Assembly (NCBI RefSeq): GCF_021018805.1
Contig: NC_086247.1
Location: forward strand, 88,768,140 to 88,832,139
Reading direction: 5' to 3'
DNA: 64,000 bases
Source: Prinia subflava
Lineage: Eukaryota > Chordata > Aves > Passeriformes > Cisticolidae
Of the stretch, positions 22,578 through 36,389 are shown one piece after another; the stretch's first letter is position 1, and the number at the start of each line of letters is the position of its first letter. The notes beneath the pieces were generated by a model. The model did not search any database and had not been told where the DNA came from. It worked only from the letters and a program-made list of their open reading frames with translations. A program made the translations under genes and the position numbers.

Positions 22578-25500
22578 TAGCAAAAGAAGCTGCCTTTAAA
22601 TTTTTGTGTGTCACTGGTAAATGAGAAGATGTGCTCAGGAGAGCAGGCAAGGGGTTAACTCTAGAGTAACTCTATGTACGTAGTTGGCAATAAAGTATCT
22701 TAAGTATCTCTGTAAGACTTCATGTGTGCAGCCACTATGTTCCATAGCAATATAATTATCTTTACAATAAATTCTTGGAGCCTGGAAATGGACTAGAGCT
22801 ATAAAGTACACAGGAAGGTTGTTTTGGGCATTGGTACCAAACTCACATATCCCGTGACAAGTTCCTAAACCCAGAGACCAGGCTTCCCATCACTAAGAAA
22901 TTCCCTCACCTCTCCATCATCATCCCACATTTTCTTCTGCCTTTCCATCACTGAGCTATGTGGTCAAAGCCAAAAATCTCCTTCCCTTTTGCCTCTTGCC
23001 TTAAAAGAGGGAATTTTGAGGTTCTGGTTGATGACTTGCTGCCTGCTGCTTTTACTGCTCTGTGCCTGGACATTTTCCAAGGCAGTCAGTCCTCTCTCTC
23101 ATCTACGCCCCGGGATTCCACAGGTGCGATGGAGAAGTGAACCTTTGTGTGAGATTTGGCTGGTTTGCAGTCTCTTGCCGCAGGGGAATGGAAGTAATAA
23201 CAAGGGAGTTCCCACAGATAGGTGGATGTTGTGGGGTTGTGCCAGGAAGTTTTGGTTTCCTAATAAAATTGAAAGACGAATTTCTGCTTCTCTTAAAATC
23301 CTTGGGAACTTTATAATCAGCCTGAGCACTGTCTGAATTTTGGTGAAGAGTCAGATGGTCATCTGAGCCTGTAGCATGGGGTTGGGGAAGGCATTTCAGC
23401 TTCATCTAATTTATTCCATGTAGCTATTCACGTGTGTGTCCCTGCATACTGCTGCAAGGGACGGGTGGATACATAACAAAGTAAAAGCTCTGCATTTCAA
23501 CATCCATAAATCTCACTTTACAGTGGCTATGATGCTGTTAGTGCCAAAAGCAAAACATATCCCTATTGAAATTGCTTAAAACAGGTGTATTTACAGAAGG
23601 AGTCCCCTGAACAGTAGTAAATTTGTTCACAGATTCGAATAAGCAATGGATATTAAATCCACTCATAATAAACGGATTCCTTGTGGGTTTGTCAGATGAC
23701 CTTCAGAGTAGATTTGTACTGTACTCAAATATCTACAATTAAAGCTCATTGAAACTGGATTTATAGGACAGTGTTGACATTATTTTTGGAAGTGTGACTT
23801 TGTTTTCCTTTATAGCTTGTATTTAATGAGAGAAAACCAACAAAACCTGAAATGTTAGAAAACTCAAAACTTGTAATATTTCTATAGTTTTTCAGTTTTT
23901 CTGAAATTATGTGCTTTAAATGAGGGATTCATTGTTACAAATTTTAAAGACTTGGTACTGAATTTGAATTTTCAAAGTCTGCATGGCTTCTAGTGTAAAT
24001 TAATAAAAAACTTGAAAGAAAGCTTTGGACAAATGTTTTTTGAGGTTTTTTGTTGTTTTTTTTTAGGAAAGATGAAACTGTTTGTTCCAAATATTTAATA
24101 GTGTACAACTTGCTGAAGCTCATCTTTTCCACAAATACTTTAGATTTTGGTAGCAATTTTTTTTCTTGGGTTTTTTTGGTTTGGTTTGGTTTTTTGTGTT
24201 TTCTTTTTTTTGGTTTTTTTTTTTGTTTGTTTGTTTGTTTGTTTTTTGTGGTTTTTTTGTTGTTGTTGTTGTTGTTGTTTTGCTTTGTTGGTTTTGTTTT
24301 GTTTTGTTTGTTTTTTGGGTTTTTTGGGGGGGTTGTTTGTTTTTGGTTTGTCTGTTTGTTTGTTTGGGATTTTTTGCGAGATATCCTCTGTCATCTCCAC
24401 AGGAGCTTACAGTTTTAGGAAAAGGTAGGTGTCAGCCACCATACACTGCAGCCAAACAATGTGTCCCTTAGTAATATTAGAACATGAGAAATGGCCAGTA
24501 CATCATTAAAGAAAATTGAATTTAGGATTTCAAAATGCTGGAATATCTTAATAAGAGTCTCAGTATTGACTCTGGATTTAGGAAGTCTCCAAGTGCCTCA
24601 ACAGTGTGTTTCCCAACCATGATGTGTTTCAATTTGTTTTGCTTTGATTTTGTAGATATACATTACTTGTTTTGGAGTTAAATGTGAGGATAATGTTCCA
24701 TATAATGCATTTCAGTCTCCAGTTGGCATTTGTTGTCAACCTGTTTTCTTAAAACCTAGTTTTTATAGGGAGAATTTTAGATGAGAGCGTATGGATTGAT
24801 ATATTTGATCTGCTTCTTGTTAGGATTTGCAGTATATGACTTAAAGCCCCTTTGATGATACAGCACAGAGTTTCTTATTGGCCTGTACAAGATATTCCCA
24901 AATGTGTTTGCTAGCGTGGTTTAGTGCAGCCTTCAGGTTTTCCTTGGCATTATGCCTTGGAAGAAGCTTTACTGTTGCATTGTTTGTTTTAAAATTTTAC
25001 TCTTTAAATATAAATTAGATGTAATATGAAGAATACAAATAAAAATTGTATATATATAAATATAAAAATACAAAAATCTAAATTAACATGGTCAGTCATC
25101 ACAAATCTGAGAATATAAAATGTTACAAAAATAAAATAGAAATTAAATATTACAAATAAAATTTTTGTTTGCTCTAAGTCTTGTTGAACTGTATGAGACA
25201 GAAGGTATCATTTCCTGCTGTATCTTCAGCAATCAGCTGTGTAACAGCAGACTGATTGGTTATTTACTTTTTATTTTCTCTCCCATAGATCTTATGTCAA
25301 CAGCATTCAAGCAGAGTGTGGCATGGTAATTTTTACTGTATCTTTATTGGTTGCATAGATTAAAACATGAACAGTTTTATGGAGGTTGCCTATTCACATT
25401 CTGACAACTTCATATTTGTCCTTGTCTCTATTAAAACATTTAATTTCTCTCAGACAGCTTAACCTTTTTCTTCTACTTCAAATAATAACAAGGACAAATA

Positions 25501-26100
25501 TTTGTCAACATCCTTTCAACTCGATGCATTCACAGCTCTGTCAGTGTCTTGGGGGTCTGGAACAATGTTTCTGACCCTTCCTGTAGCCAAGCTGTGGCCA
25601 GATGTGGGAATGCCCATCTCTGCTTCCATCTCTGCAGCAGTTCTGGTGTGATGTGCAGCTGCCCGGGCATCCCCCCCAGCCCTGAGGGCCACCCGGGAAT
25701 ATCGCCTTATTAATGTACTCCCAAAGCCCTGGGTCACTGTGGGAGCATGGCAAAGAGCAGGCTGCAGGGTGGGTGTGTTTCACATCTTCCAGACCTCTGA
25801 GCTGTCATCAGGTGTAACACAGCAACAAAGCAAGCAAATTCTACAGTACCTCCAAACCTGGTAGAGTTGTGGAGTTCCACCATTTTGCTTTGGATAAAAT
25901 GGTTAAAAATAGTGTTTGGGGGAAAGAATGAACATCACCTGAACAGACACAGCAACTTCACAGGATGTATAGGGCTTTGAGCAGAGATACAGGTTTTGGG
26001 AATCTGTAATGCTTGTGAAATAGAAACAGTATTTTTCAAGAGTATGGATAAGTTAAACTTCTTGGGAGAAAAGGACTATGTATTTTTTTCCCTTTTGTAT
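22578..26100. other. presumed intron or intergenic DNA
   Basis: No exon is supported. It contains a T/G-rich low-complexity block (24156-24376) and a strongly AT-rich block (about 25010-25165). A GC-richer segment lies at 25560-25780. Confidence 0.55.
24156..24376. repeat. T/G-rich low-complexity block
   Basis: About 220 bp consist almost only of T and G on the plus strand. They include (TTTG)n, a (GTT)6-like run near 24261-24281 and (TTTTG)n. The overlapping ORFs of 86-122 codons are F/V/C-rich or K/Q/N-rich translations of this bias, not genes. Confidence 0.85.
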
Positions 26101-26123
26101 GTGTTGGGCACGCTGCTCCCTAG

Positions 26124-26176
26124 ATATGGTCCTAATCCTTCACTAGCTGACTGTGATATGAACACCAGTGATTTCC
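26124..26176 (+). repeat. 53-bp direct repeat, copy A
   Basis: 51 of 53 bases are identical to 28023-28075, in the same orientation, 1899 bp apart. Weaker similarity extends about 20 bp further upstream in both copies. The sequence is complex, not simple-repeat, and I do not recognise it as a known family. Confidence 0.85.
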
Positions 26177-27700
26177 CCGTGTCTCCTTCAGACCTGTGTG
26201 ATTAAAAACCTTACGTGTGTGATTAAAATCTTACATCAGCCTTGGAATGATTTGGATTCCTTCATGCTTTCAACTGTTCAGGTTGTCAGTAAAAAAAAGG
26301 CCTATTTCTACCAACATGTGATAAGAGATTTCTGTCGCACTCCGCTTGGCACAGACCTAGTGATGATGGATGTGACTGGTACCTACACAGAATGTTCCTG
26401 CTGTGTCTTTTCCTGAATGTGTGCCCAAAGGGAAGCTTTCCATGGTTTTTGAATGGCCTTTAGCTGAAGACCTGTTCAGGAAGGAGAAGGTATTTTAAGG
26501 AAATTGCAGTAGGACGAATCCTGGTAATAAGGCTCTTGTGGTCTATGCGGTGCTGCCTGACAGATCTGTATTTGATTTCACTGATGGCCTTTCAAATGCA
26601 GAGTTAGATTTTCTACATGTTACTGCAGCTGAACAGTTGCAGATACCTCCCCACTGAAGGCCTCATTGCCTTTTCCTGGCAAATACTACCTTATTGGTTC
26701 ATACCCTGCTCTTTCTCTTTCTCTTTCAAAATGAGTTGAAGTATTTCATTTAGGAAGAACACAGTCAATTATTTTGTGCTGTGAGGTGGCAGAAGGGGTG
26801 TTTGTTCCTGGTGGTGGGGCTTGCTGGTGTAGGTGTCTTCTGTGGCTTTGGAAGGAATGTGCAGCAGATACGCAATGACCTTCTGTAGGAGGAAAAAAAA
26901 GTGCACAGGTGAAAATGGAGGAGGTTCCTGTGAATGTCGAGGTCTCTTGCAAGTCTGGAGCTCAGCCTACGTTCCAGTACACGGGGAGAGAGTTGTGCTG
27001 CCAAGAAATTAATGTCTCCTTTACTGGGATACTGAGGGTCTCGGTGCACCACATTCAGAGCACTTCTGTGACTTTGCTTACAGACCTAAGTTTGAAAAAA
27101 ACAAAAATGTTCCATCTGGAAAGGAACTGATTTTTCTTTAAAAAAAAAAAAAAAAAGGCCTTGGAGTGCCTTGGGTGTGTTGGGTAATTGTGTACTCAAG
27201 AAACGCACTTACATAAGTGAAGACACTCCTGTAACCCTCGCCTGCCAGGAAGGCAGGCGCTGCAGAAAATCCACTCATCACAGAGGAACTCCAGTAGGTG
27301 CAAAAGGGGAGGAGAGCCTTTGTTCTTTGTGCTGTATTTATTCACAGAGAAGTTGTCTTTGGCATGTGTGCTTGGCACCAGAGGATTCCCGGTTTTTGTC
27401 CTGCGGAGCTGCTTTTTCTTGTCGGTGTTGCGGGTAGGTTTCCTTTCCTAACGCGGAAGGGGAGAGCTGGGTATTTTCCATAGTTCATCACCAGGCTTCA
27501 CCCCGCTGGCTGAAAGAGCCCAGCAGCAAAGCACCTTCTGGAGGCAGGGCAGGAGTCAGAAGCAAAGTCCTGGACAGCAGCTCTGGTGGATTCCATTGCA
27601 GCGCTGTCTGATGAGAGAGAGGAAAGATATGGGAGCGTGTTCAGGTGGCATGCAGCAGTGTGCAAGATACCGGTCTGAGTTCTCTGGTTCAGCAAGGAAA
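26177..27700. other. non-coding stretch between the direct repeats
   Basis: It contains a run of 17 A at 27140-27156 and a GC-richer part at 27230-27600. No gene is recognised. The open frames of 60-95 codons lack support. Confidence 0.5.
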
Positions 27701-27714
27701 GCCCATACAGGTGG

Positions 27715-28006
27715 GGAGGGATTTTATACAAGGGCATTAGTGATAGGACAAGGGGTAATGACTTTAAACCAAAAGAGGATGGATTTAGATTAGATATAAG
27801 AAGGAAATTCTTTACTGTGAGGGTGGTGAGACAGTGGAACAGGTTATGCAGAGAGGTGTTAGATGCCCCATCCCTGGAAACAGTCAAGATCAGGTTGGAT
27901 GGGGCTCTGGGCAAGCTGATCTCGTTAAAATGTCCCTGCTCATTGCAGGGGATTGGATTAGATGACCTTTGAAGGTCCCTTCCAACCCAAACTATTTTAT
28001 GATTCT
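27715..28006 (+). mobile_element. CR1 LINE 3' end, about 290 bp
   Basis: It runs through the CR1 order: 'gtgataggacaaggggtaat', 'gatttagattagatataaga', 'ttctttactgtgagggtggt', 'gatgccccatccctggaaac', 'tgtccctgctcattgcaggg', 'ggtcccttccaacccaaact', with a tatgattctgg tail. It is plus-oriented and 5'-truncated. It ends about 17 bp before copy B of the 53-bp direct repeat. The minus-strand ORF of 171 codons over this region is an antisense read of the repeat. Confidence 0.93.
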
Positions 28007-28022
28007 GGCACATGCTCAGTCA

Positions 28023-28075
28023 ATATGGTCCTAATCCTTCACTAGCAGACTGTGATATGAACAGCAGTGATTTCC
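28023..28075 (+). repeat. 53-bp direct repeat, copy B
   Basis: Partner of 26124-26176 with two mismatches. It starts just after the CR1 tail. Confidence 0.85.
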
Positions 28076-28079
28076 AGGT

Positions 28080-31000
28080 CTACTTCTTGTGCTTAACAGT
28101 GTGCTTTTAGGGGAGTTCTAAAGCAAGGACACTTTCTGGGCAAAACTAGGCTATACTGTATTTACCAAGTAAGCACATTTTCCATCAATGTAGTTTATAA
28201 AACATACAAACAGACTTTAGTGTTTGCTTACATTGCTTACGATACAAATGTCAAATTTAAATGCATGTGAAACTTTATTTCTTATGTTTATTTCAAATGT
28301 AATTTGATTTTACTGTGAAAACATTTCAGGAGTTAAGTTTGAGATGTGTGACAGAACAGCAAAGATATTTAATACTTAGCTTAATTTAGAAAAATGACCT
28401 TTCAGAGAAAAAACTGCTTGTCAAAAATATATATATGATGAATTAATTTCTTGTGATGCCAGTGTGATAGTTGACTTTTGAGAGCAACCTTATAGATAAT
28501 GAGTTTTATTTTTATCTTAGGTCTGTCTGATTGTAGTGCCTCTCACAAATCAAGTCACTTTACTGACTCCTGTGGTTATAAATACATACCAAAATTTGGA
28601 AGCAAAAAATAGCAAACAGAAAAAAAACCCCAAACAAAAACAAACAAAAAAACCCCAAAACAACTCCAAAAAAATTAAACCAAATCACAGCAATGCAAAT
28701 CCGACTGACCAGTGTGGATGGCTGCTTGGGATTTTAAATGACATTGCAGTTGTAAGATCAGTATCCCCGTTCACCACCACCACCTCCCCACTCCCCATCC
28801 AGAAACCATCTTGCAATACTATATAAAAATACCAGCATTGTAATCAGTTTTTAAATGCCCCTGATATGGTACCAATGCTGTCTTAGAAAATACTAACATT
28901 GTTTCCAGAGACTCTGTCAATGACTTTTATTTTGTAAAAATCTGCAAGGAATTTGAACGCAATTTTAGTACTTCTTGTAGGTTTCTGACTGCTTAAATTG
29001 ATTTATGTTTAGAACCTAATCTTGCTCGCTTTGACAAAGCTGGCAACTTCAGTGGGTTTATTTGTGCAGATAGAGTGAGAAAGATTCAGCTTTTGATATA
29101 AATACTTTAGCTTTCTGGTTTCCGAGAACTATTTTCTTACAGTTAATTATGCATTCTTAAAAATGTGTACATTCACAGGCATATGTAGAGGAAGAGATGG
29201 CAGCTTAGTTTGCAAAATATTGAGCTTCGTTTTGCCTGTCAATGTTTTTAATTTTAGTCAGAACAACCTCCAAAATGTTAAGACAGATCAAGACTTGGAA
29301 GTCATGTCACATATATTGTCACATGTAGCATTGTAAACTGTATAAGCATAGCTATTATGGAACATCAGTATGTTTCAAAACGTTGTTTCAAAAGTTTTCT
29401 GCTGGGTTGGTTCACAGTGGTCCTTTGAGGCTCATTTGGGGAGAGACAGATGTCAAAACAGGAGGTTTGTGTTCTTGTGGGCCAAGGGCGGCTGTCAGGT
29501 GGAGGGGAGAGTGTGGGAGATGACTCAGCATGGAGGGGCCTGCGAACGGGTTTGTGAAAGCTAAAATATGGCAAAACAAAAATTCCTTTCCATGCTTGAA
29601 TTATATTAATTGAGATGGTTTGAAATACAGTGGTACCAACTTGAAACAGCTTACAATTTAAAAGTCTGCATTGTTTAAAAGAAATACTGTAGGGTCAGTG
29701 ATCAGGTGTGCTTGTATCAAACGCGAGAATGTGAATTCATCAGTCCAAAAGTCTGCAGTTTTGTGTGAGATGAAACCATAAAAATGCATGGTAAAACACA
29801 TGGGTTTACCTTAATCATTAAATTTTAGCAGCATTTTAATTTTCTTGTGTAGAAATGTCACCTTACTTATTTGTGTTGAATTTCAAGTTTGCTGAAAATA
29901 CCTTCAGCTGCAAGCTGCTGTTGAGAATAGAAACGCTCCTCTTGCTGTTTGACCACTGTGGTTATGATGGAGTCGGTGAGCAGCCGTCGCTGTCGTGTTT
30001 TGGTGGTTACACTGAGGTCACTCCCAGCTAGGCTTGGCTGAGCATTTTTGGTAATGTTGCAAGTATACTCCAGCTTTGCAGCAGCAGATTTACTGTAATT
30101 CTGTGGTGATCTCCTTTTGGGTGGTAATTTCTTAGAATAGCTTTAGTTATTGTTGGAACAGTGGCAAGTTTAAAGGGTATTGCATGCATGTAATGGTATT
30201 TCATCTCAAGCAAAACAAAGGATGTCAGTTTCTAAAGCAACTAGAATTATTTTTAACTCTTTCCTCAGTTCTTTAAAACAAATTTGAAGTGATTCATCAG
30301 GATCCTGAATCAAAGTGGCTCCTGCAAAGTGTTTCTGAGGGAGAATAACAGTTCAGTGGGCAATTTTGCAAGAACCAGCTGTGGACCATGGTATTTTGTT
30401 TTGTGGAATTTTTAATCTTTAGACAGTGCAATTAGGTGGTATTCTGAAAGTTACATTTGATCTTCTTCAAGAGTGTTATCTGTTTGCCCTTACCTAGGAT
30501 GTATTCTTCTAAGTAAAGAAAGCGCTCAGATTCCCCAACACACAGCTTCAGTATTCCAGGACAGAAGCCCAGGAACTCATATGTCATTGTGTTTAAAAGC
30601 ATTTCTCAAATGGGATTGATCAATGAAGTCATTTGCAGTGGGAAAGCTAAATCTTAAACACATATATTTTAAACATCTGCCTGAAGGCAAGGAAGAAATG
30701 GGGCTGAGATAAATTGATAACACAAATTGGTGAGAAGTTCAACTCCTAAGACCTACAGCTTGACATAAGAAGTAAGAGTTACAAAGCTTCAGTTTGGTCT
30801 TCTATTCCACTAATGCTCAGTTTGACCTTCCCTGTATCATTTATTGTTTAAGATACCCTTATTTCAAATATTCCTCACCTCTCTGTAAATTAAATTGCTG
30901 TAAACCTTTAGACTATTCTCACTGGGAATCATCTGCAGGCTTGTAGTTTTGTATTTGTATTGCTCTTTGATTTTTTTTTTTTATTTCTGAAATAGTTGTG

Positions 31001-34000
31001 TTGTCTGTATTTTTCCTGAAGCAGCCTAATATTTTAGCTGCAAAGACTGACCCTTCCTACAAAGAATTAAAAAAATAAACCAGCAAAGTGCTCAGGAATG
31101 AACTTTATGTGCTATGTGGTTATTTTCAGCAAGTCATCAAGACCTGCAGGTCAGTTCTTCAGTGCCACAGACCCAAAGGTCATAAATTGAATGTTATGAG
31201 TAGTTTAAAAGATAGTGGGATTTGACCTATTTTTTTCTCTACGTATTTCAGTGCTTTGATTGTGGCTTTTTACCTTAGCATTCTTGTTGTAACACAGCAT
31301 TCCAGGTACAAACACTTTCCCATAGTCCAAAATCTAGGCTGCTGATGTGCTGGGTGGGTTGCATTGCTCCAGCTGTCCTGTAAGGAGGTGACTTGCAAGG
31401 TGCCATATGACAGCCTGTAGTTCAGCTGGGAATTAAGCCAGGAAATTAAACTACTTGCATGCTTAGAACTGTATCCTGGTAATAATTTTAAAACTGTTTG
31501 CTTTTCCATATTTAAATCCTATTTTTCAAGGGGTATTTAATGAGTGTCACTGGGTTTGTCCCTACTTTTGTGCTAAATTTGGAGTGATAATTTCAGAATC
31601 TTTTGTTTACTGTAGCACATGAGGTAATGAAATTAGAGCCACCAAAATCTTAAAAATCGTTTATTAGGAGTGTGAAAAATTTATCTAGTTAATAATTGGT
31701 AATTAAGGTTGGATTCTGTTACTGAATCCTGGCTTGAGTTGTTAATGAATACTGGTTGAGTATTCAATTTAAATAAAGCATAATTTCTGGAAATTCTTAA
31801 AAATAAAACTATCTCAGTTTAATATGGTTGGAAGTAATTACTAAAATGGTTATATGAAACCTGAAGTATTTAAATACCTAAACCATAAACTTGATGTGAA
31901 CGGAAAGGGTGTGGGGTGTGTTGTTGACTTCTGGATGTGGTTGGTTGATTTATTCTTTTATCTCTTTCTCTGAAAGTATTCTATGCTTAAAATTTATTCT
32001 ACAGCATGAAACCAAAAAAAGCCAAATACTTGACAATCTATAAGAAATTGGTTAGTCTTGTCTCAGGATTAACTCGAGATGATTTAGTTTGTATTTATGA
32101 ATTGTAGCTACAGAAAATAAGAAGCCGTACAAGAAGACTGACAAAGATATGTAAGCATCAGGTCATCTGCTGTAAGAATATTTATTTAAATTAGATTCAA
32201 TCACTGACAGAATATTGTCTAGTGTTTTGTAAAAGGGAAAAGAAATGGGAAATCATGTTTAGTATTTTCCTACTTGCTGTGATTTCTCCTAAGCAGATTC
32301 CTCAACAAATGAACGGATCTATTATTTTCTCAGGAAAAAGGAAGTGAAAGAAGCAAATCATTTCTACAGTGTAGCCACTTTTTATATGCCTTATATTGTA
32401 CTTCATCATTTTCTTCTTTTTTTGCCTGTACTGTCTTTTAGGCTGCCTTTGTTTTCTTGTATCCTTTCCTTCTCTCATCAGTTTCCACATGGAGCAAACT
32501 ATTTCTATTTTTGAGAACCATAAAGAAAGAGAAGAAAATGAGGTCTCCCTCAAGTCAGAGCCATCAGGAGCCTTTGCCCTGATGCAGTTCATATGGGCAA
32601 TAACAGATCTGTGCATTTGGTGGATGCCCACAACTCACAGCCCTAAATATCAGTACAAGGTGAATCTGGTGGCAGTAGATGGGAGGAATTTGGTCTTGAT
32701 GTGATTCTTGGCAAGAGACAAAAACCTGACAGAGGCTGAGGAGCACTGAGCCTAGGCTTTCTCCTGTTTCTTCTATGCTAGAAAATCCAGTCATTCCAGC
32801 AGTTCTGTGTGACGATTTGTAATAATAAACAAATCAATTTGGAGACAATGTAAGTGGAGAAGAGTAAGCCTTAGGGAAGCAACGTCTATTCCTTGGCAGG
32901 CCATCACTGATTTCTTAGCTTGGTTGAAATGTTCAAGGTGTTAGCTTTAGTGAGAAGTTGGCCAAGCCTTTTGCCTCCACACAGCTCCAGGTGCTCAGGC
33001 CCAGGAGACTCAGTGATTTACTAATCACTGTGAACGTCCTCAGAGAAGAGACATCAGAGAGCAAGAGAGGTCATCCACTTGGCCTTGTTCTCTGTCCTCC
33101 TTCCCTTCTTTGTGCGTGTGAAGTTTCCAAGGTTACTTCTCTTCCTATTAACCACACACAATTTTTGTCTCAGTTAGCCTTTCTCTGCCAGGAAACATGG
33201 AAATTTGAAGCACGAATTTATTTTAGCTAAGCTGTTGAAAAAAAGAAGAGAAAAATATTTCTGTAAATAGGTATGACATTCAAAACTGAAATAAAGAAAT
33301 TAGAGTATATATAGGGGTGAGGAGTACATGCCCTTTAATATCTGAATAGTTCAGGAAATTTGGAGCTGTTTCTTAAATCATTAATTTTAGTGCTACCAAG
33401 AAAATATCTGAACAAACTTATTTAAAACAAAACAAAAAAAAGCAGTTTCAGGACATTCTACTGGGTTTTTATTTTTATTTAGTCAAGTGTCACATTCTGA
33501 TAATCTCTTCTCCCACCCACCGTATTTTCCAGAAGTCATTGTTCCAACAAAACAAAAATATCTTACTGTAAATGAGTTAATAAAGTTGGATGTAATTCTT
33601 TCTACTCTGTTGCGGCATGGAGTTGACTAATGTAAAATCTTTATGTTAAAGGCCAAAAAATAAATTTCTCTGAGGACTTGAAATCCTTGGATGCTCACTT
33701 TGGCACATGGTTGTTGAAGTAAGCTCCCTCCAGGTTGAATTGTTCACTTCCAAATGCAGGATAAGAACGGTGTGTGCGGCAGCTTGCTGCGGCTTTCTCC
33801 CCCACGTTCCTCACCGCCCCCTCATCTTCAATCAGACAGCACAAAATCGAGCGTGAATTCTAAATAAAACAGGGAAAAAACACTTGGGTGATGTTCACAT
33901 TGCAGAATGCCATCATTTTGTAGGTGTTTAAGAAGTAGCTCATTAATTGTCTTCCTAAGCTGTACCTAAGTACAGAAGGAAAATTTCACCACTGAGCCTA

Positions 34001-36370
34001 GCAAAAGAAGGGAAGAGGGCTGGGTTTTGGATTAGTGTAGATTTTACTTGTTGGGTTTTCTTTTAAAGAATTCATAGTAGTTTGCTGTTCCATAGCAATA
34101 GAAACTCTTCTTGTGGGATGAGGTGAATGTGAATCGATCTATAAAATTTTTTCTTCATCTTTCAAAACACTTCATAGCATATTAATAATACACTTCCAAG
34201 GGTGTCTTTGAGATCATCAAAAATGAATACCAGATATTTCAGCCTCCTTTCTTTAATTTCCTGGGAGAGAATGTGTTTTCTTTCTTGGAGGGGGAGAGAA
34301 ACAGCATTTCAGGGTTTTTTTCTTCAGATTTGATGCTGATTGCCATTAGAGCAAATATTTTAAAACCTCCCAGCCCTCCTTGAAGGGAGAGAAAGAAAAT
34401 TGTGGTTGAGACTCTGCTTTGGAGGATTGATTAAAGATTTCACTATTCTATTCCCTTTCTGTATAAATTCAGTTCTTTGTCTCTGCACCCTTTTACTGGA
34501 TTTGTATGACCTGAGCAATTTTGACTTCTTGCAGTGGTCAGGGACAAGGGCAGTGCTGTCCATATGGGTGAGCCAGGGTGGGCAGGGGGCCTGTGGGTAG
34601 GACCAGGAGGAGGGAGGCTGCAGCAATGGTGGCCCTGGGGCCAGCCTCCCCTCTTGGCTCCTGGGACCACTTAGAGCAGGCATGGAGGAGGAGAGAGACA
34701 GAGCTGGCTGTGCTGGAGGCAGATTTTAACAAGTACTTTGGGACCCACCACAATCCTGCTCCAAGCAGAAATCTTCTTGGAGAAGAGAAGCAGAGAGCTT
34801 GAAAATGGCTCGTGTGGTTTTTAGGGTAACCAGGTTGGTGCTTAAAGCTGAGCACAGCCTCAGCAGGCTGGTGTGTGGTTGTGACCAGAAATTATCCCTT
34901 CATAATAATGTGACTTGTCCTTTCAGTACCAAATATCTCCCTGGCATGCATGATTTCCTCACTGAAAGCCTGCTGATTGTTCCCCTCCTTCTCCAAGTCA
35001 TTCCTTGGGGTGTGTCTGGGAAAATTTGGATGATGTAGGGTAATCACCACACAATTAACTTGCTCTGCTTGGGGGTCTGCCTAAACCCGTGTAGAGTATG
35101 ACGGAGAGATGGTTTATCCTCATTCCTGCCGTCTTTGTCAGGAGTAGCACATCAGTTGGAAAAGGCCCAAATGCTCACTGGGATACTCTAGATCTAGTTT
35201 TTGACTCAGGTCTTGAAGGAGGATGGGAACAGGTAGAGGAAAACAGTAAAATTAGTCTGGAATGAGGTATTGGCTTAATATGTATATTTATCACCACCAA
35301 TTTCTAATTTACCCAGAGAAAGGAACCTGAACTCCTTAGGGCTGTTTGGTTTGTAAGCCTCTTGAAGTGGCTAAGCCCCTGTTCGTGGCTGCAGCACACT
35401 GTTAACATGAGAAATGGCATATCTTTGTGCCTTTGCTAAAGTTTTCTGTTTCAGATTCACCTTGTTGTACATCAGCTTGTATTGACTAGCTTTTCAAAGG
35501 TGTTTTTCATTTTATGAATCCAGTTTCTGATCTTGTTTTTTCACTTTAAAGCTGCAGCTAGTAACATTTCATTTGGCACGTAAAAGGGCAAAAATAGAAA
35601 ATCACTATGGAAAAATAAGCTTACAAAGTCTGTAGAGCAAGATCTAGTATAGCAAGCGAATTGTGGAATTTTTTTTTTTTAATTTTTTTTTTTTTATTTT
35701 TAGGACTAAGACTCACTGATGCCATCATGATGGTTCATATGTTAGACTGACATTAAGGCTTGTTAAGTTCTTGGAAAAACAAGTAAGCAAAAAATGAGAT
35801 ACTTTGGTCAAGTTAATGAAAAACTTTGACTTTGCATTTAATGTTTAGTCATGCTAAAAGAGTGATTTTGAATTTGAACGTGTGATTTTGCAGCCCTGTT
35901 GGAAGGGGATTTACCTAACAGCATAAAAAGGCATCTGCTCTTCAGTGTGGAGAAGCCCCAAGCTGTGTGTTAGAGTTGGTCCACTTATTACATGAAGATG
36001 CAACAGCACAGGCAGGAGCTGGCGAGGAAGGAGTGGGCAGGATGGCTGGAGGTGGTGACCCAGGGGCACTTTGTACTTTGGGCTGTACATGGTGAAGGGA
36101 TGACAGTGCTTGGGCAGGCTGGATTTTAGAGACAGGTTGGAAATAAGGGCAAGGTTTTAAAGACGACACAGTATCAAGTGAACTCCCCCAACACACCCCA
36201 ACAGAAAAATCTCTTGTGTGTAAATTTACTGAGAGGCTGATATTTACACATTTTGCAGTCAATACCTGCTCCTTAGCAGACAAACTTTGCCTGCTGTTTT
36301 ACAGTTAATAGAAATGTGCTACCGTCGATTCCCATTCTCTTGAGTGATCTGGGAAAAGAGCAGGAATAGC
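28080..36370. other. presumed intron or intergenic DNA
   Basis: No exon is supported. It includes an A/C-rich simple stretch at 28615-28680 and paired T runs at 35669-35680 and 35683-35695. GC-richer segments at 29400-29560 and 34540-34700 have open but unrecognised frames. Much of the sequence is AT-rich and unique-looking. Confidence 0.5.
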
Positions 36371-36389
36371 AAAGTGACAGTGTTGCTGA

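Noticed and set aside
24050..24471. Hydrophobic plus-strand frames that look like membrane proteins
   Set aside because: They are T/G-rich low-complexity DNA read as Phe, Val, Cys, Leu and Gly. The overlapping frames look equally hydrophobic.
27498..28013. Minus-strand open frame of 171 codons
   Set aside because: It is largely the antisense of the CR1 3' end at 27715-28006.
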